Positions 1 through 7,588 of a stretch of DNA of 64,000 nucleotides are shown here, piece after piece. The notes below the pieces were generated by a model. The model had not been told where the DNA came from, did not search any database, and worked only from the letters and a program-made list of their open reading frames with translations. The first letter of the stretch is position 1. Each line of letters opens with the position of its first letter. This stretch comes from Paenibacillus physcomitrellae (GTDB lineage: Bacteria > Bacillota > Bacilli > Paenibacillales > Paenibacillaceae), in assembly GCF_002240225.1 (NCBI RefSeq), contig NZ_CP022584.1, positions 1,054,001 through 1,118,000 on the forward strand, read 5' to 3'. The translations under genes and the position numbers were made by a program.

Positions 1-115
1 GATCCGCATCCCTTCCCTTGTTCGTCAAACCCGGGCCATTCTCCTTCCATGCTGGCTGGAACGGTTTAACCGGGAGGAAAGTAGGAAAGACACGCTAATG
101 CCTGGCTTCTTTGAC

Positions 116-154
116 ATAAAAAAGAACCGGACTCCTCTTCTGCGGAATCCGGCT
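116..154 (-). terminator. Intrinsic terminator of the pspA operon
   Basis: Read on the minus strand, an 11-bp stem (arms at 144-154 and 125-135, two G-T wobbles) is followed by a run of T (the A tract at 118-123). It lies a few bases after the stop codon of the last gene of the operon. Bases 1-115 hold no gene or structure I can support. Confidence 0.75.
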
Positions 155-159
155 GCAGT

Positions 160-924
160 CTATCTTCGCCTAATGCCTCCCCGCCCTGCACGGGTCGAGG
201 GCTTCTTGATGGACGGCCTCGGCTTCGTATAACTGCCTGAGCCATAGTCTATACCGCCGCCGGGATTACGCTGAATACTGCCACGGCTGCCCGTGCCGGT
301 ATCCGAACCGCTTCCTGCTCCTCCGCCTCCGAAGAAGCCCCCCGTACTGCCTCCGGTCGTAGAACCGCGCCGGTTTACCGACCCTCTTTTCTCGACGGTA
401 AGCGGCGGAGCTGCTTTCTTCTCAGAAGTTGAAGGCGTATGATAGCTTTGATTCGGTTCATAAATGTCCCGGCTTGTATATCCCCGGTATCCTCCGCCAT
501 AGCCGCCAAGTCCGCCGCTAAACAGGCTTCCGATAAGCTGAGCGGTTAAATACCCCTGAAGGAAGCTGGAATCATAGTTTTGCCTTACATAACTTTCCGA
601 ATCGACTTCAATCAGCGTGTCTTCGGGTTTGCTCGGATCTTTCTGAAGATGGTAATATTCGTCCCGATAGACGAGAAACATATGGTCAGGATCTGCGGCG
701 GACATTTGATCCGGTGTACGCTGATTGGCCAGATCTGCCGCTACTTCCGGTACGGTTTCTCCAGCAGCCCTGTAAACATAAGAGGTAGAATCTCCGCTTT
801 TGTTGACGGACTCCAGCGGATAATTTTCTTTAATGACAGAAGGGCTTCCGCAGCCGCTGAGAAGACCGGCAACAAGGCTGAGTATGACGACGATTTTAAT
901 GTATAAACTATGACCATTCTTCAT
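160..924 (-). CDS. DUF4247-like lipoprotein, third gene of the pspA operon
   Basis: Predicted 254-residue secreted lipoprotein of unknown function. The ATG at 922-924 is preferred over an in-frame start further upstream because it follows AGGAGTGG at a normal distance and begins directly with a signal peptide; the lipobox LLSGC places the lipidated cysteine at residue 25. The middle (about residues 40-120) looks like a small folded domain, and the last 120 residues are low-complexity Gly/Ser/Thr/Arg-rich with an RGGIRRR end, probably disordered. Gene order pspA, DUF4178-like, this gene matches a recurrent bacterial cluster, which is why I suggest DUF4247; that family name is from memory of the neighbourhood. 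The ribosome binding site overlaps the stop region of the preceding gene, so the two are probably translated from one mRNA. A role in envelope stress is inference. Confidence 0.6.
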   Translation of the reverse strand: MKNGHSLYIKIVVILSLVAGLLSGCGSPSVIKENYPLESVNKSGDSTSYVYRAAGETVPEVAADLANQRTPDQMSAADPDHMFLVYRDEYYHLQKDPSKPEDTLIEVDSESYVRQNYDSSFLQGYLTAQLIGSLFSGGLGGYGGGYRGYTSRDIYEPNQSYHTPSTSEKKAAPPLTVEKRGSVNRRGSTTGGSTGGFFGGGGAGSGSDTGTGSRGSIQRNPGGGIDYGSGSYTKPRPSIKKPSTRAGRGGIRRR

Positions 925-934
925 GGGACCACTC

Positions 935-1441
935 CTATTTCGAGCGGATGACTTGAACATCTCCCGGGATGACTTTGGTTCCTTCATACAGCATAAATCT
1001 TCCGTCCTGCCATTCTATGCGCAGCAGGGAGAAATCATCGGCCTGGAACTGCCATACATGCTGTTCTCCGCCTTGCCGGAAAGGGGCTCTGCCTTGCACC
1101 ATAACCCGCCCCTCATATTCTTCTTCCAAATAATGAATTTTGCCATCCAGTTCCAGCTCGGTCGGAACCTCTGCCGGATTGTCAAGCCGTCCGTCGACTT
1201 CCTGATACAGCACGTATTCGAGTTTCTCGCGTTCCTCAATATGAAGATATTTGATGTGACCACCATCCTGCAGGGTCAAAACCACCGCATTACGGCTTGG
1301 ATTACGGACGCTGCCCGTCACCTGATAAGTGACCAGCTCCACCTCGCAAATATCGCCGGGCCCGAGATCCAGCATGCTCTTCTCCGGCAGCGGCGGTTCT
1401 TCTTTGGCGAATAAACGTCCAATTCTTTTTACCAGGTTCAT
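935..1441 (-). CDS. DUF4178-like protein
   Basis: A 168-residue soluble protein with no signal peptide and no membrane segment. It is rich in beta-strand-like stretches and acidic residues (for example EEREKLEYVLYQEVDG), which fits the DUF4178 family, whose members sit next to pspA-family genes in many bacteria. Its biochemical function is not known to me. The ATG follows GAGGGG. It sits 152 bp downstream of pspA and only 10 bp before the lipoprotein gene. The intergenic gap to pspA contains two hairpins, which may alter the ratio of the gene products. The family call rests on context, length and general composition. Confidence 0.6.
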   Translation of the reverse strand: MNLVKRIGRLFAKEEPPLPEKSMLDLGPGDICEVELVTYQVTGSVRNPSRNAVVLTLQDGGHIKYLHIEEREKLEYVLYQEVDGRLDNPAEVPTELELDGKIHYLEEEYEGRVMVQGRAPFRQGGEQHVWQFQADDFSLLRIEWQDGRFMLYEGTKVIPGDVQVIRSK

Positions 1442-1465
1442 TGTCGCTTCCCCTCTCGTGCTTAA

Positions 1466-1521
1466 CCCTGCAGTGCAGGGGATGTCATAACAGAAGGAGA
1501 AACCAAAATCGTTTCTCCTTC
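1466..1521 (-). other. Two intercistronic hairpins between pspA and the DUF4178-like gene
   Basis: Two perfect inverted repeats lie in the 152-bp gap: CCCTGC-N3-GCAGGG at 1466-1480, and an 11-bp stem with arms GAAGGAGAAAC (1493-1503) and GTTTCTCCTTC (1511-1521). Neither is followed by a T tract on the minus strand, so they look more like mRNA-processing or stability elements than terminators. The role is inference. Confidence 0.5.
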
Positions 1522-1593
1522 AGGTTGCGCAGAACGCATCTTATTTAGAACGGTATTGTTTGCCTGCCCGTTAAGGCCGAACGAAACGATGAA

Positions 1594-2265
1594 TCAGGAT
1601 TGTTTATCGTATTGTTTCAACAAAGCGGCGAGTTCGTCTTCGACCTCTTTGTCTTTGCCAAGAGCATCAATTTCATCGTCGAGCGATTTACCTTTGGCGT
1701 GGATTTCGCCGGATGCTTCAGCTTGAGCTTCCATTTGCAGCATTTTCTCTTCCATACGCTTCATACCGGATGCTGCGCTGTCGGAATCAAAGCCGGAGAT
1801 CGATTTGTTGATCTGGTGCTGAGCTTTGGCCGCATTGTAGCGGGCTACCAGCGTTTCGCGTTTATTTTTCAGCTCGCCCAGCTGTTTGCGCATTTCGTCC
1901 AGCTTGTCGCGGAGGTTGTCGGCAGCAAGTTTGTTCTGATCATAATTCGCTTTATATTCAGCCGCTTTCTCTTCAGCGGTTTTCTTCTCTTCCAGCGCAC
2001 GGCGGGCCAGGTCCACATTGCCGGCTTTAGCTGCCGTATGCGCCTGCTCGTTGCGGCGGTTCACCAGCTCTTCCTGCTCTTCATAAAGCGATTTGAATCT
2101 TTTCTCGATCGCGATTTGGGCCGCTACGGCTTTCTCCGCATCTTCAAGATCCTCTTGCATGTCGCGGATATACTGGTCGGTCATTTTAATCGGATCTTCC
2201 GCTTTGTCGATCATCGAATTGATATTAGACATGGTTAAATCACGAAGTCTTTTGAAAATGGACAT
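1594..2265 (-). CDS. pspA: PspA/IM30 family phage-shock protein
   Basis: A 223-residue member of the PspA/IM30/Vipp1 family, peripheral inner-membrane proteins that form ESCRT-III-like rods and protect the membrane under envelope stress. The N-terminus (MSIFKRLRDLTMSNINSMIDKAEDP) is the typical amphipathic helix and entry to helix 1. Residues about 25-220 are almost entirely charged coiled coil (EDLEDAEKAVAAQIAIEKR and the following heptads). Length is normal for the family. The ATG follows GGGAGGAA. It is first in an operon with the DUF4178-like and DUF4247-like genes and is preceded by a sigma-W-type promoter, as for the Bacillus subtilis homologue. Confidence 0.93.
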   Translation of the reverse strand: MSIFKRLRDLTMSNINSMIDKAEDPIKMTDQYIRDMQEDLEDAEKAVAAQIAIEKRFKSLYEEQEELVNRRNEQAHTAAKAGNVDLARRALEEKKTAEEKAAEYKANYDQNKLAADNLRDKLDEMRKQLGELKNKRETLVARYNAAKAQHQINKSISGFDSDSAASGMKRMEEKMLQMEAQAEASGEIHAKGKSLDDEIDALGKDKEVEDELAALLKQYDKQS

Positions 2266-2310
2266 GGTTTAAATTCCTCCCGAGTATCAAATGGTTTTTA
2301 TGATCATATT

Positions 2311-2336
2311 TACGTGTGATCTCAAGTTCAGTTTCA
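2311..2336 (-). promoter_or_regulatory. Sigma-W-type promoter of the pspA operon
   Basis: On the minus strand the sequence reads TGAAAC (2331-2336), exactly 16 bases, then CGTA (2311-2314). This is a full match to the TGAAAC-N16-CGTA pattern of Bacillus sigma-W promoters. It starts about 45 bp upstream of the pspA start codon. Confidence 0.85.
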
Positions 2337-2550
2337 TTTTTCCACAAAATCATTTAAAAATCAAAAGGCGTTTTCCATAAGTTGGGTTATTATCACGCTT
2401 GGCGGTAACTAAACATAGATATTTTATGCTTATGTAAAATTTTAGGTAAACTATTGAACTATCTCCTATTTCTTGGTAGCGTGAAGTTAGCTTTGGTCTT
2501 AAGTTAACGGAACGGGCAGCTGCCTTTACTACTAAGAAAGGAAGAACTTT

Positions 2551-3369
2551 ATGTTTTTTTCAGAATTAAAAAGAGGAATATGTAATAAAAAAATGTTACT
2601 CGCCGTTATTATTGGATTAATTTTATTTTTTATATCTGACTACGCTGAAATCTTTACATTAATGACATTTGCTAATTTGAATGCTCCAGATATTAAAGGG
2701 AATCAGGCTGTCATAAATGATTTAATTATAAATGGTCAAAACAAATATCATATCTGGTTAAAAAGTTTTAACTATTTAGCAATAATATTCCCTTTGCTTA
2801 TTGTCATCCCTTATTCTTCTTCCTATTTTGAAGAAAAAGAATCCAAATACTATTATTTTTTATTAACCCGTATGAGCGTTCAACGTTATATTGATGTGAA
2901 ATTCTATGTGAATTTCTTAGTCGGAGGACTTGTCCTTTTTCTGCCTGAACTTATCTATTATATAGTTTTAAGTATTTTTTTTAGAAGCGATATTCTTCAT
3001 CCCTTTATGTATCAACCAACCGGCATGTTTTCAAAACTATTTCTAACACACCCCGACACCTATATTTTTATTACGTTTATCATCCATTTTATATTGGGTG
3101 CATGTTTCACTTCAATTGCCTTAAGCTTAAGCAGCTACATAAAGAAGAAAATTGTAGTATACATCGCACCGTTTCTAATATTCATTGTTAGTTCAATTCT
3201 ATTTGAAGCATTTTTACACCAACGTAGGTATTCACCCTTACAGTGGTTTCAATTTATTTTTAACGATGAAGTCACCTTATCATCCCTGGTAATTCCAGTT
3301 TTACTCCTAACCATTGTTTGTTATATAACATTTGCATTTCAAATCAAAAAAGCACAGAAACTTGGATAG
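2551..3369 (+). CDS. Polytopic membrane protein, ABC-2-like permease 1
   Basis: A 272-residue membrane protein with about six hydrophobic segments (roughly residues 16-30, 72-90, 118-142, 168-190, 200-220, 242-262). I do not recognise a specific family. The layout (short cytoplasmic N-terminus, large loop after the first segment, charged motif EEKESKYYYFLLTRMS after the second) resembles ABC-2-type exporter permeases. The ATG follows AAAGGAAG. It is first of four tandem genes (two more membrane proteins, then an ATPase) with short gaps or overlaps, so the four probably form one transporter. The genes are much more AT-rich than their neighbours, which suggests horizontal acquisition. Substrate unknown; peptide or bacteriocin export or immunity is one guess. 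Confidence 0.6.
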   Translation: MFFSELKRGICNKKMLLAVIIGLILFFISDYAEIFTLMTFANLNAPDIKGNQAVINDLIINGQNKYHIWLKSFNYLAIIFPLLIVIPYSSSYFEEKESKYYYFLLTRMSVQRYIDVKFYVNFLVGGLVLFLPELIYYIVLSIFFRSDILHPFMYQPTGMFSKLFLTHPDTYIFITFIIHFILGACFTSIALSLSSYIKKKIVVYIAPFLIFIVSSILFEAFLHQRRYSPLQWFQFIFNDEVTLSSLVIPVLLLTIVCYITFAFQIKKAQKLG

Positions 3370-3384
3370 CGAGGTCGAATACCT

Positions 3385-4170
3385 TTGACGATTTATACAA
3401 ATTACCTATCATTAAAATTAAAGAACACCTTCATCAGCAAAAAAAGTTTACTATGGGTACTCATTTATTCCCTTCTTATTCTTTTAAATGCATTCAGTTC
3501 AAAACTAAACTCAAATTTTTGGGATCTCTTGATGATCCGAACGTTGGACCAACGGAATTTCCATCTGTTTTTTTTCTTACCCTGCTTTATATTTCTGCTT
3601 TATGATATATGTAATGATAAATTTATCACTTATTTAAGTGTCATCCGATTAAAACATAGATCTATATGGATTTATTCCAAACTGTCTTTAATTTTTGTGA
3701 CGGGCTTTATTTACAGCCTTATTTATGTGGGTATCATTGGGCTTTTTTCACTGCTGCTGCTAGGGTTTGATAACAGTTGGAGTAAACCAACAAATGCTTA
3801 TTATGAATTTACGAATTATCTCTCTCCTTCTACTGCTTTCTGGCTGGAAGTTATAAGGTACATTTCGGGATGCTGGGTTGTGGGAGCCATTTATTTGTTT
3901 ATCTTTTGTCTAAGCCATTCCAATCGTAATCTGAAGGCCCTTCTAGGATGTTTTGCCGTCATTATTTTAAATTATATTTTTCAAATGGGCTCTTTCATGA
4001 GTTACTTCCCTTACATATACATCGATCCGCAATTCATCAATTATTTCACTAAAAACGATAAACTTATTTTGTATTGGTGGCATTACCATTGGGCGGTAAT
4101 TGTTTTTACTATGTTATTAACGCTTCTTACTTCCAGATTGAGAAAAATTGAGTTTACGGAGGAAATATGA
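3385..4170 (+). CDS. Polytopic membrane protein, ABC-2-like permease 2
   Basis: A 261-residue hydrophobic protein with about six membrane segments, same size class as the genes on either side. It starts at a TTG (3385-3387) with GAGGT nine bases upstream; no ATG in frame gives a better fit. It begins 15 bp after the preceding stop, and its last four bases overlap the start of the next gene (ATGA), which implies translational coupling. No soluble domain or motif that I can name is visible. Codon use is strongly AT-biased. Likely a subunit of the same exporter as its neighbours. Confidence 0.6.
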   Translation: MTIYTNYLSLKLKNTFISKKSLLWVLIYSLLILLNAFSSKLNSNFWDLLMIRTLDQRNFHLFFFLPCFIFLLYDICNDKFITYLSVIRLKHRSIWIYSKLSLIFVTGFIYSLIYVGIIGLFSLLLLGFDNSWSKPTNAYYEFTNYLSPSTAFWLEVIRYISGCWVVGAIYLFIFCLSHSNRNLKALLGCFAVIILNYIFQMGSFMSYFPYIYIDPQFINYFTKNDKLILYWWHYHWAVIVFTMLLTLLTSRLRKIEFTEEI

Positions 4171-4949
4171 ACCCTTTTAAAACTCTTTTTATTTTTAATA
4201 TTCGCCATTTTAAAGTCCGGCACATTCTAGCAGCGTTGTTCCTTTTTGTTATGTTAACCGCTTTAACGATTAAAACAATGGCTAGCCATTCCTCTCTGAC
4301 AGATGCGGTAGTTTATCACTTCGGTATTTTTTCAGCCACTCATTATGGTTACTTATTAATCATCAAATTACTGATGCCACATCTGATCTTTATGTATTTC
4401 GTTGAAAAGTATGTCACTGGCAATGTTATAGGGAATTCTGCCTATTTATTGTTGCGCATCAGAAACTTAAAAATGTGGGTCTTGTCTCACATAACTGTTC
4501 TGCTAACAGTAACAATCTTGTATTACAGTTTATACAACGTAACCTCTTGGCTTATTATCCGTTGTTTTTTTCATACGAACAAATTGACGTTATCTTTTTT
4601 AAACGAAGAATTGGGACAAGGCAAACCTATAAATCTTATTCCTTTGTTTTTTTCAGTACTAATGCTGCAGATTTTTGGAGCGGTCGCTCTCTCATTGTTG
4701 CAAACCGTTATTCATTTTTTGATTAAAGCTCCGAATATCGCCTATATAACCATTTGTATCCTTTTTCTGATTAATGTTTCAGTAGGACATGTAAATATTT
4801 GGTTAGGCAGCTTCTTTACTCTAGGAAAATATCCACTCTTAACAGGTCCTTTTAGTGAATCGACATTTTATTTATTTTTCCTGGTTCAGTTGGCTGTTTC
4901 AACCCTATGTTCGTTCGTTATTTATTGGAAAATACGCAGGCTTTATTAA
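4167..4949 (+). CDS. Polytopic membrane protein, ABC-2-like permease 3
   Basis: A 260-residue membrane protein with about six hydrophobic segments. The ATG overlaps the previous stop codon and is preceded by GGAGGAAAT. Three membrane proteins of nearly equal length in a row suggest either an asymmetric pore or one regulatory subunit. I cannot assign a family from the sequence alone; similarity among the three would need a profile comparison. It lies 31 bp before the ATPase gene. Confidence 0.6.
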   Translation: MNPFKTLFIFNIRHFKVRHILAALFLFVMLTALTIKTMASHSSLTDAVVYHFGIFSATHYGYLLIIKLLMPHLIFMYFVEKYVTGNVIGNSAYLLLRIRNLKMWVLSHITVLLTVTILYYSLYNVTSWLIIRCFFHTNKLTLSFLNEELGQGKPINLIPLFFSVLMLQIFGAVALSLLQTVIHFLIKAPNIAYITICILFLINVSVGHVNIWLGSFFTLGKYPLLTGPFSESTFYLFFLVQLAVSTLCSFVIYWKIRRLY

Positions 4950-4980
4950 TTATTCAATTTTTGAAGGGAGAATCTTAGTA

Positions 4981-5637
4981 ATGACAACAGCTATAAAGAT
5001 CTCTAATTTAAATAAAAGTTTTAAACATGAAGTTATCTTACAAAATGTATCGTTGGAAATTGAACAAGGAAAAATAACGGGTTTCATTGGCCACAATGGA
5101 AGCGGGAAATCGGTTTTCTTTAAATTGATTTGCGGGCTGTTGCTGCCAGATACCGGATCCATTGAAATATTTGAAAAAAAACTGGGGAAGGAAATGGATT
5201 TCCCTGAAGATTCAGGAGCAGTCATCGAACATCCGGGTTTTCTGCCGGATAAATCCGGATTTCAAAATCTCAAGTATTTAGCTTCAATTCGGCGCACAAT
5301 CACCGATGAGCAAATTAAAAAATCAATGATTGACGTAGGTCTTGATCCCGAGAATCCTAAGAAAGTCAAAGGATATTCACTAGGCATGAAGCAACGGCTT
5401 GCCATTGCTCAAGCTATCATGGAAAAACCTAAGCTTCTAATCCTAGATGAACCTATGAATGGCTTAGATAAAGACGGAGTTTCTCTCATACGTGACTTGC
5501 TCCTTAAGTTAAAAAGTGAAGGGGTAACCATTTTATTATCCAGCCATATCACCGAAGATATTAGAGTATTGTGCGATAAGGTTTACGAGTTTGAAAACAA
5601 ACAACCTATTCCCGTCAATTTTAATGCTATGATCTAG
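4981..5637 (+). CDS. ABC transporter ATP-binding protein
   Basis: A 218-residue nucleotide-binding subunit. It shows Walker A GHNGSGKS (about residue 36), signature YSLGMKQRLAIAQA and Walker B LLILDEPMNGLD, then the switch region LLLSSHI. The MKQR signature is typical of ABC-2 and bacteriocin-type exporters. The ATG at 4981 is chosen over an upstream in-frame start inside the preceding gene because GAAGGGAG precedes it and the product then starts at the conserved first strand (IKISNLNKSF). It is somewhat shorter than usual, ending soon after the H-loop. It should energise the three membrane proteins encoded just upstream. Confidence 0.85.
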   Translation: MTTAIKISNLNKSFKHEVILQNVSLEIEQGKITGFIGHNGSGKSVFFKLICGLLLPDTGSIEIFEKKLGKEMDFPEDSGAVIEHPGFLPDKSGFQNLKYLASIRRTITDEQIKKSMIDVGLDPENPKKVKGYSLGMKQRLAIAQAIMEKPKLLILDEPMNGLDKDGVSLIRDLLLKLKSEGVTILLSSHITEDIRVLCDKVYEFENKQPIPVNFNAMI

Positions 5638-5668
5638 GGTCTCAAGCAAAGTTTCAGCTTAGTATAAG

Positions 5669-5706
5669 ACGGTTTCACGCTTAAGAAGCGGCGGAACCGT
5701 TCTTCA
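5669..5706 (+). terminator. Possible terminator of the AT-rich ABC operon
   Basis: An imperfect stem (ACGGTTTCACGCTT at 5669-5682 against 5686-5700) followed by the weakly T-rich TTCTTCATTCTT. It lies 31 bp after the ATPase stop and before the tetR promoter. The weak T tract makes the call tentative. Confidence 0.4.
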
Positions 5707-5731
5707 TTCTTACAGTTTATTTAGTTTGTTA

Positions 5732-5760
5732 TTGCTTTTTAACCCCGTTTTCGTTAAAAT
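5732..5760 (+). promoter_or_regulatory. Sigma-A-type promoter of the tetR gene
   Basis: TTGCTT (5732-5737), 17-bp spacer, TAAAAT (5755-5760). The first palindromic operator starts three bases downstream, at the expected transcription start. Confidence 0.65.
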
Positions 5761-5762
5761 AC

Positions 5763-5788
5763 AATTAGTGATCGATCAATTACTAATT
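5763..5788 (+). promoter_or_regulatory. TetR operator copy 1
   Basis: Inverted repeat with core TTAGTGATYGATYAATYACTAA at 5765-5786 (22 of 26 bases symmetric over 5763-5788). It overlaps the predicted start of the tetR transcript, so autorepression is expected. The same 22-bp pattern recurs twice upstream of the neighbouring enzyme gene. Confidence 0.7.
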
Positions 5789-5828
5789 GAATCTCCGTCC
5801 GGAGGTCTTCATCCTGAAAGGAGTCCCC

Positions 5829-6356
5829 ATGGCCAAAAGCAATTCAACGTCTGTCAACCGTCAGAAGGACATCGTCTCAGCCGCAATCGAAGTCTTTGCC
5901 GAAATGGGCTATTACCGCGCTACTACCGCTAAAGTGGCTGAACGCGCCAACATTTCCCAGCCTTACGTTTTCCGCTTTTTCTCCACCAAAGAAGACCTGC
6001 TGATCGAAGCACTCAAAGTATCCTTTGAACGGATTAACGAGGCCTTCACCCGGGTAATACATTCTGCGCCGAAACCTTCGCTGGAACGGGAACTGATCGA
6101 TGCCTATCAGAGCATCATGGATGAGCACCGCAGCGAAATTCTGCTGCAAATGCAGGCCCAGACCATAATGGAACATTCAGTTGCCGAGCTTATGCGCGAA
6201 TCCTATGCCCAAATCCACGACAATGTCTACCGCGCTTTTAAGGCGGCCGGGCTTGAAGCGCCGATGGAAAAAACCATGCTGTTCCTGGCCAGAGGAATGT
6301 TGTGCAACACGGCTATGGCCATCCAGCTGCCTTTGCTCATGAAAATAAACGAATGA
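5829..6356 (+). CDS. TetR/AcrR family transcriptional regulator
   Basis: A 175-residue TetR-family repressor. The N-terminal helix-turn-helix is clear: IVSAAIEVFAEMGYYRATTA, then KVAERANISQPYVFRFFSTK, then EDLLIEALK (about residues 14-62). The C-terminal ligand-binding half is divergent as usual. The ATG at 5829 is preferred over one 14 codons upstream because GAAAGGAG sits just before it and the longer form would run into the operator. Three palindromes of one pattern flank the gene, before itself and before the next gene, so it probably represses both. The inducer cannot be read from sequence. Confidence 0.88.
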   Translation: MAKSNSTSVNRQKDIVSAAIEVFAEMGYYRATTAKVAERANISQPYVFRFFSTKEDLLIEALKVSFERINEAFTRVIHSAPKPSLERELIDAYQSIMDEHRSEILLQMQAQTIMEHSVAELMRESYAQIHDNVYRAFKAAGLEAPMEKTMLFLARGMLCNTAMAIQLPLLMKINE

Positions 6357-6372
6357 TTTCGTTTATTTCGCA

Positions 6373-6398
6373 ATTTAGTGATTGATTAATCACTAAAT
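6373..6398 (+). promoter_or_regulatory. TetR operator copy 2
   Basis: Nearly perfect palindrome: arms ATTTAGTGATT and AATCACTAAAT, 24 of 26 bases symmetric. Lies between tetR and the enzyme gene. Confidence 0.7.
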
Positions 6399-6445
6399 GA
6401 ATAAGCACAAGTAACAGTTCATTTACTGGTAGCGAAGGTTCTTTT

Positions 6446-6467
6446 TTTGTAATTGATTAATCACTAG
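6446..6467 (+). promoter_or_regulatory. TetR operator copy 3 (one degenerate arm)
   Basis: The same 22-bp spacing with a strong right arm (ATTGATTAATCACTAG) and a weaker left arm (TTTGTA). It is about 37 bp upstream of the enzyme start codon, in promoter position. Confidence 0.6.
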
Positions 6468-6503
6468 CTTCATCTCACCATCTAACCAAAGGAGTGTTTT
6501 CAT

Positions 6504-7481
6504 ATGAAAAAAGCAATTGTATTAGGCGCCACAGGCGGGACCGGAAGCGCCATAACAGCAGAACTCATCCGCCGAAATATCGAAACTATCGCTTTTGGCC
6601 GCTCCGAACGAAAATTAAAGCAGCTTCATCGGACTTTGAACGCCTCTCCCCTCCTCTCCCTGGCTATTGGAGATGCTTTTGACGCAGAATCCATCATCCA
6701 GGCGGCCCGATCCGCAGACGTGATCATCCATTGCGTCGCCGTTCCCTATAACGAAATGGTACAAAGCCAGCTCCCTCTGGGTGAAGCGGTGCTTACGGCA
6801 GCGTCATCTTTAGGCAAGAAGCTGGTGATCATCGACGGCATTTACCCTTACGGCAAAGCCGTTACGTCCCGCGTAAGCGAAACACATCCCAAACAGCCTC
6901 ATACCCGAAAAGGCCAAACCAAGCTGGCCTTTGAGCAGCTGATCTTCAGCCCTCGCTGGCAGAATCTTCCCCGGATGATCGTCAGGCTGCCGGATTATTA
7001 CGGCCCGACGGCCAATAAATCCTCTTACCTCGGCATGACGATGGAAGCTATTGCTGCGGGCCGTCCCGCCATGTTTGTCGGCCGTCTGAAGGTACCTCGG
7101 GAATATATTTATCTGCCTGACGCCGCTTATATGATTGCCGAGCTGGCTGCCTGTGAGGAGGCTTACAATGAGGAATGGAACCTGCCTGGATCTGGCGTTA
7201 TAGCCGGATACGAGCTTGTTCGGCTTGCCCGTCAGGCTGCCGGGATGTCCAAACCTGTTCTGCCGCTGAATAAGCTGCTGCTCCGGATGAGCGGCTGGTT
7301 TGATCCTGTCGTGCGGGAAATCGTAGAGATGTATTATTTAACGAAGACGCCCGTAATCCTGGACGGCAGCAAATATACATCCCGGATCGGCCTGCTTAAA
7401 GCGACTCCATATCGGGTGGGGATTCCGGAGACGATTAAGGCCATTCAAGCCGCAAACCCATTGGCCAGACAAACAAATTAA
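6504..7481 (+). CDS. NAD(P)-binding Rossmann-fold epimerase/reductase (NmrA/atypical SDR type)
   Basis: A 325-residue cytosolic protein of the extended or atypical short-chain dehydrogenase superfamily. The N-terminus IVLGATGGTGSAITAELIRR is the GxxGxxG cofactor loop; ADVIIHCVA follows the fourth strand. LVIIDGIYPYGKAV resembles the catalytic Tyr region, but the YxxxK spacing (YPYGK) should be checked by alignment. Substrate unknown. The ATG follows AAAGGAG. It is controlled in all likelihood by the TetR gene upstream, because two operator copies lie in the 147-bp gap. It converges on the mgl operon. Confidence 0.8.
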   Translation: MKKAIVLGATGGTGSAITAELIRRNIETIAFGRSERKLKQLHRTLNASPLLSLAIGDAFDAESIIQAARSADVIIHCVAVPYNEMVQSQLPLGEAVLTAASSLGKKLVIIDGIYPYGKAVTSRVSETHPKQPHTRKGQTKLAFEQLIFSPRWQNLPRMIVRLPDYYGPTANKSSYLGMTMEAIAAGRPAMFVGRLKVPREYIYLPDAAYMIAELAACEEAYNEEWNLPGSGVIAGYELVRLARQAAGMSKPVLPLNKLLLRMSGWFDPVVREIVEMYYLTKTPVILDGSKYTSRIGLLKATPYRVGIPETIKAIQAANPLARQTN

Positions 7482-7510
7482 GCAAGTAACAAATTAAGCA
7501 CGCAATAAAA

Positions 7511-7545
7511 CACCGGCCCTCCGCTATTCGGCAGAGGAGCCGGTG
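7511..7545 (-). terminator. Terminator of the mgl operon
   Basis: A long stem with arms CACCGGC (7511-7517) and GCCGGTG (7539-7545), extended by CTC/GAG pairing, followed on the minus strand by TTTTATTG. It lies between convergent genes and may also stop transcription from the plus strand, though no T tract follows there. Confidence 0.75.
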
Positions 7546-7588
7546 CACATCGCTTCTAAAATCCCAAATTCCGGTAGACTCTGAATCT

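Noticed and set aside
1..115. Gene fragment at the left window edge
   Set aside because: Stops occur in all frames that I checked and no family is recognisable.
2454..2482. Promoter TTGAAC-N17-TAGCGT for the AT-rich ABC operon
   Set aside because: The -10 matches only three of six positions; AT-rich DNA gives many such pairs by chance.
2516..2525. GGCAGCTGCC palindrome upstream of the AT-rich island as an operator or attachment site
   Set aside because: Only 10 bp, seen once, and no matching copy at the other end of the island.
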